The position numbers were made by a program, and so were the translations under genes. Positions 11,956 to 13,073 of a stretch of 13,073 bases of DNA are shown here, in pieces. The stretch is from Deltaproteobacteria bacterium. Lineage in GTDB: Bacteria; Desulfobacterota; GWC2-55-46. The stretch spans positions 1-13,073 of the forward strand of contig JACRNN010000055.1 in assembly GCA_016234955.1 (NCBI GenBank). Reading direction: 5' to 3'. The notes under the pieces were generated by a model. It had not been told where the DNA came from. It saw only the letters and a list, made by a program, of their open reading frames with translations, and made no database searches. Within the stretch, counting starts at the first letter, position 1, and the number at the start of each line of letters is the position of its first letter.

Positions 11956-13073
11956 TTACGCACCGCTAATTCCGCAAGCTGTATGAAGAAATCAGGGAAG
12001 ACGCCTATCAGGACGGTGCCTATCGCCGTAACCATGAGCGGTAAGACCATCAGGGGCATCTCCCTGACATCTTCATGCGGGTTCTCAGGTTTTTCAAAAA
12101 AGGCCTTGTATACTATCGGCAGGAAATATGCCGCGTTAAGCAGCGAGCTGACCAGAAGCACGACCATGAAGACGGCGTTTCCGCCCTTTAAGGCGCCCAG
12201 AGACAGGTACCACTTGCTCACAAAGCCCGAAAGCGGCGGGATGCCTATCATCCCGAGCGAACCGATGAAGAACGCGAACATCGTAAGCGGCAGTTTTCTG
12301 CCTATCCCGGCCAGTTCGCTTACGTTCTTCCTGTGTGACGCGGCATATATGCTGCCGGCGCAGAAAAAGAGGGTTATCTTTGAGAACGCATGGCTCGCTA
12401 TATGGAAGATGCCCCCGGCCATGCCGGCCGGCGTCAAAAGGAATACGCCGAGCGCGATATACGAGAGCTGGCTTATCGTCGAGTATGCGAGCCTCGCCTT
12501 GAGATTATCCTTCGTCAGCGCGATGAATGACGCGGCGATTATCGTGAAGGACGCCACGTATGCCGCCGGTATATGGACATGCAGGCCCCTGAGCGCGCCG
12601 TCGCCGAAGATAAAAAGCGCCACCCTTATGACCGTGAAAACGCCGACCTTTACGACCGCCACCGCGTGCAGCAGCGCGCTTACGGGGGTCGGCGCGACCA
12701 TCGCCGACGGGAGCCAGCCATGGAACGGCATAATGCCCGCCTTGGCGATCCCGGCCATGTACAATATGAATATCACCGTGAGCATAAGGTCGGACGCCTT
12801 GCCGGCAAGGATGCCGCTCAAGGAGAAGTCCAGCGTGCCTGCCGTGACATAGGTCAGGACTATCGCGAACATGAGGAACAGGAACGACGCGCCGAGCAGG
12901 TAAACGAGGTATATCCTGCCGCCCCTGATGGCCTCCGGGGTCTGCTCGTGGGCGACCAGAGGGAATGTGGCAAGCGTTATCGCCTCATAGAACAGAAACA
13001 GCGTGAACATGTTGGCCGCGAAGGCGGCCCCCATGGTCGCCGCCATGGATACGGCGAAATAGGCGAAGAACCT
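11952..13073 (-). CDS. Mrp/complex I-like antiporter subunit (partial, 5' end outside window)
   Basis: The last 373 codons of a second member of the MrpD/NuoM family; the frame is open to the window edge (RFFAYFAVSMAATMGAAF), so the ATG at 13046 is internal. Visible features are the membrane glutamate in LFLFYEAITLATFPLVAHE; the block MPFHGWLPSAMVAPTPVSAL followed by LHAVAVVKVGVF, with the conserved His and Lys of the proton path; DNLKARLAYSTISQLSYIAL; FHIASHAFSKITLFFCAG, carrying further His/Lys; and a PPLSGFVSKWYL segment. Compared with the other antiporter gene it is closer to canonical NuoM/MrpD. The TGA overlaps the ATG of the small membrane gene by four bases, so the three genes are one operon that begins beyond the right edge. 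Confidence 0.88.
   Translation of the reverse strand, partial: RFFAYFAVSMAATMGAAFAANMFTLFLFYEAITLATFPLVAHEQTPEAIRGGRIYLVYLLGASFLFLMFAIVLTYVTAGTLDFSLSGILAGKASDLMLTVIFILYMAGIAKAGIMPFHGWLPSAMVAPTPVSALLHAVAVVKVGVFTVIRVALFIFGDGALRGLHVHIPAAYVASFTIIAASFIALTKDNLKARLAYSTISQLSYIALGVFLLTPAGMAGGIFHIASHAFSKITLFFCAGSIYAASHRKNVSELAGIGRKLPLTMFAFFIGSLGMIGIPPLSGFVSKWYLSLGALKGGNAVFMVVLLVSSLLNAAYFLPIVYKAFFEKPENPHEDVREMPLMVLPLMVTAIGTVLIGVFPDFFIQLAELAVRK

Overview
The window is about 13 kb of GC-rich bacterial chromosome. It looks like an anaerobe or facultative anaerobe of the Desulfobacterota/Nitrospirota type, but there is no taxonomic marker, so this is only an impression. It rests on three things: a two-gene ADP-forming acetyl-CoA synthetase; an Fe-S/flavin electron-transfer pair like the beta and gamma subunits of sulfhydrogenase; and an Mrp/complex I-like antiporter cluster. 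Intergenic regions also carry families of dispersed palindromic repeats.

Layout. Positions 3-122 hold the last 39 residues of an IS110-type transposase entering from the left edge, followed by a repeat-rich gap (123-311) with a perfect 17-bp hairpin. On the plus strand come cbiB (312-1301, cobalamin), a DUF4149-type membrane protein (1329-1799), dodecin (1909-2127), the split acetyl-CoA synthetase alpha and beta genes (2285-3667 and 3654-4355), a nested palindromic repeat (4394-4538), and a CobD-type threonine-phosphate decarboxylase (4610-5707). CbiB and CobD serve the same aminopropanol arm of cobalamin synthesis but sit 3.3 kb apart. queF (5697-6065, minus) overlaps the end of cobD convergently.

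Divergent from queF is a compact plus-strand module: a DsrE-family protein (6273-6623), a two-[4Fe-4S] protein (6710-7747) and a FAD/NAD(P)/[2Fe-2S] reductase subunit (7716-8561). No hydrogenase or sulfite-reductase catalytic subunit follows. A 20-bp perfect hairpin (8571-8615) separates this module from minus-strand genes.

On the minus strand, running back from the right edge, are an antiporter-like subunit (11952-13073, 5' end outside the window), a 68-residue two-helix membrane protein (11749-11955) and a second antiporter-like subunit (9984-11756), joined by 4- and 8-base overlaps. Then come a repeat- and remnant-containing gap (9616-9983), a DUF2249-hemerythrin protein (8923-9615) and a tiny membrane-protein gene (8632-8799).

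That last gene is the most interesting item. A one-helix peptide with a good ribosome binding site runs into an in-frame TGA at codon 30. The frame stays open for 25 more hydrophilic codons, and a strong hairpin with an apical GGU lies 23-39 bases past the TGA. This is the layout of a bacterial selenocysteine insertion element, so the gene may encode a small, unannotated membrane selenoprotein. The evidence is sequence-only and the conservation test has not been run.
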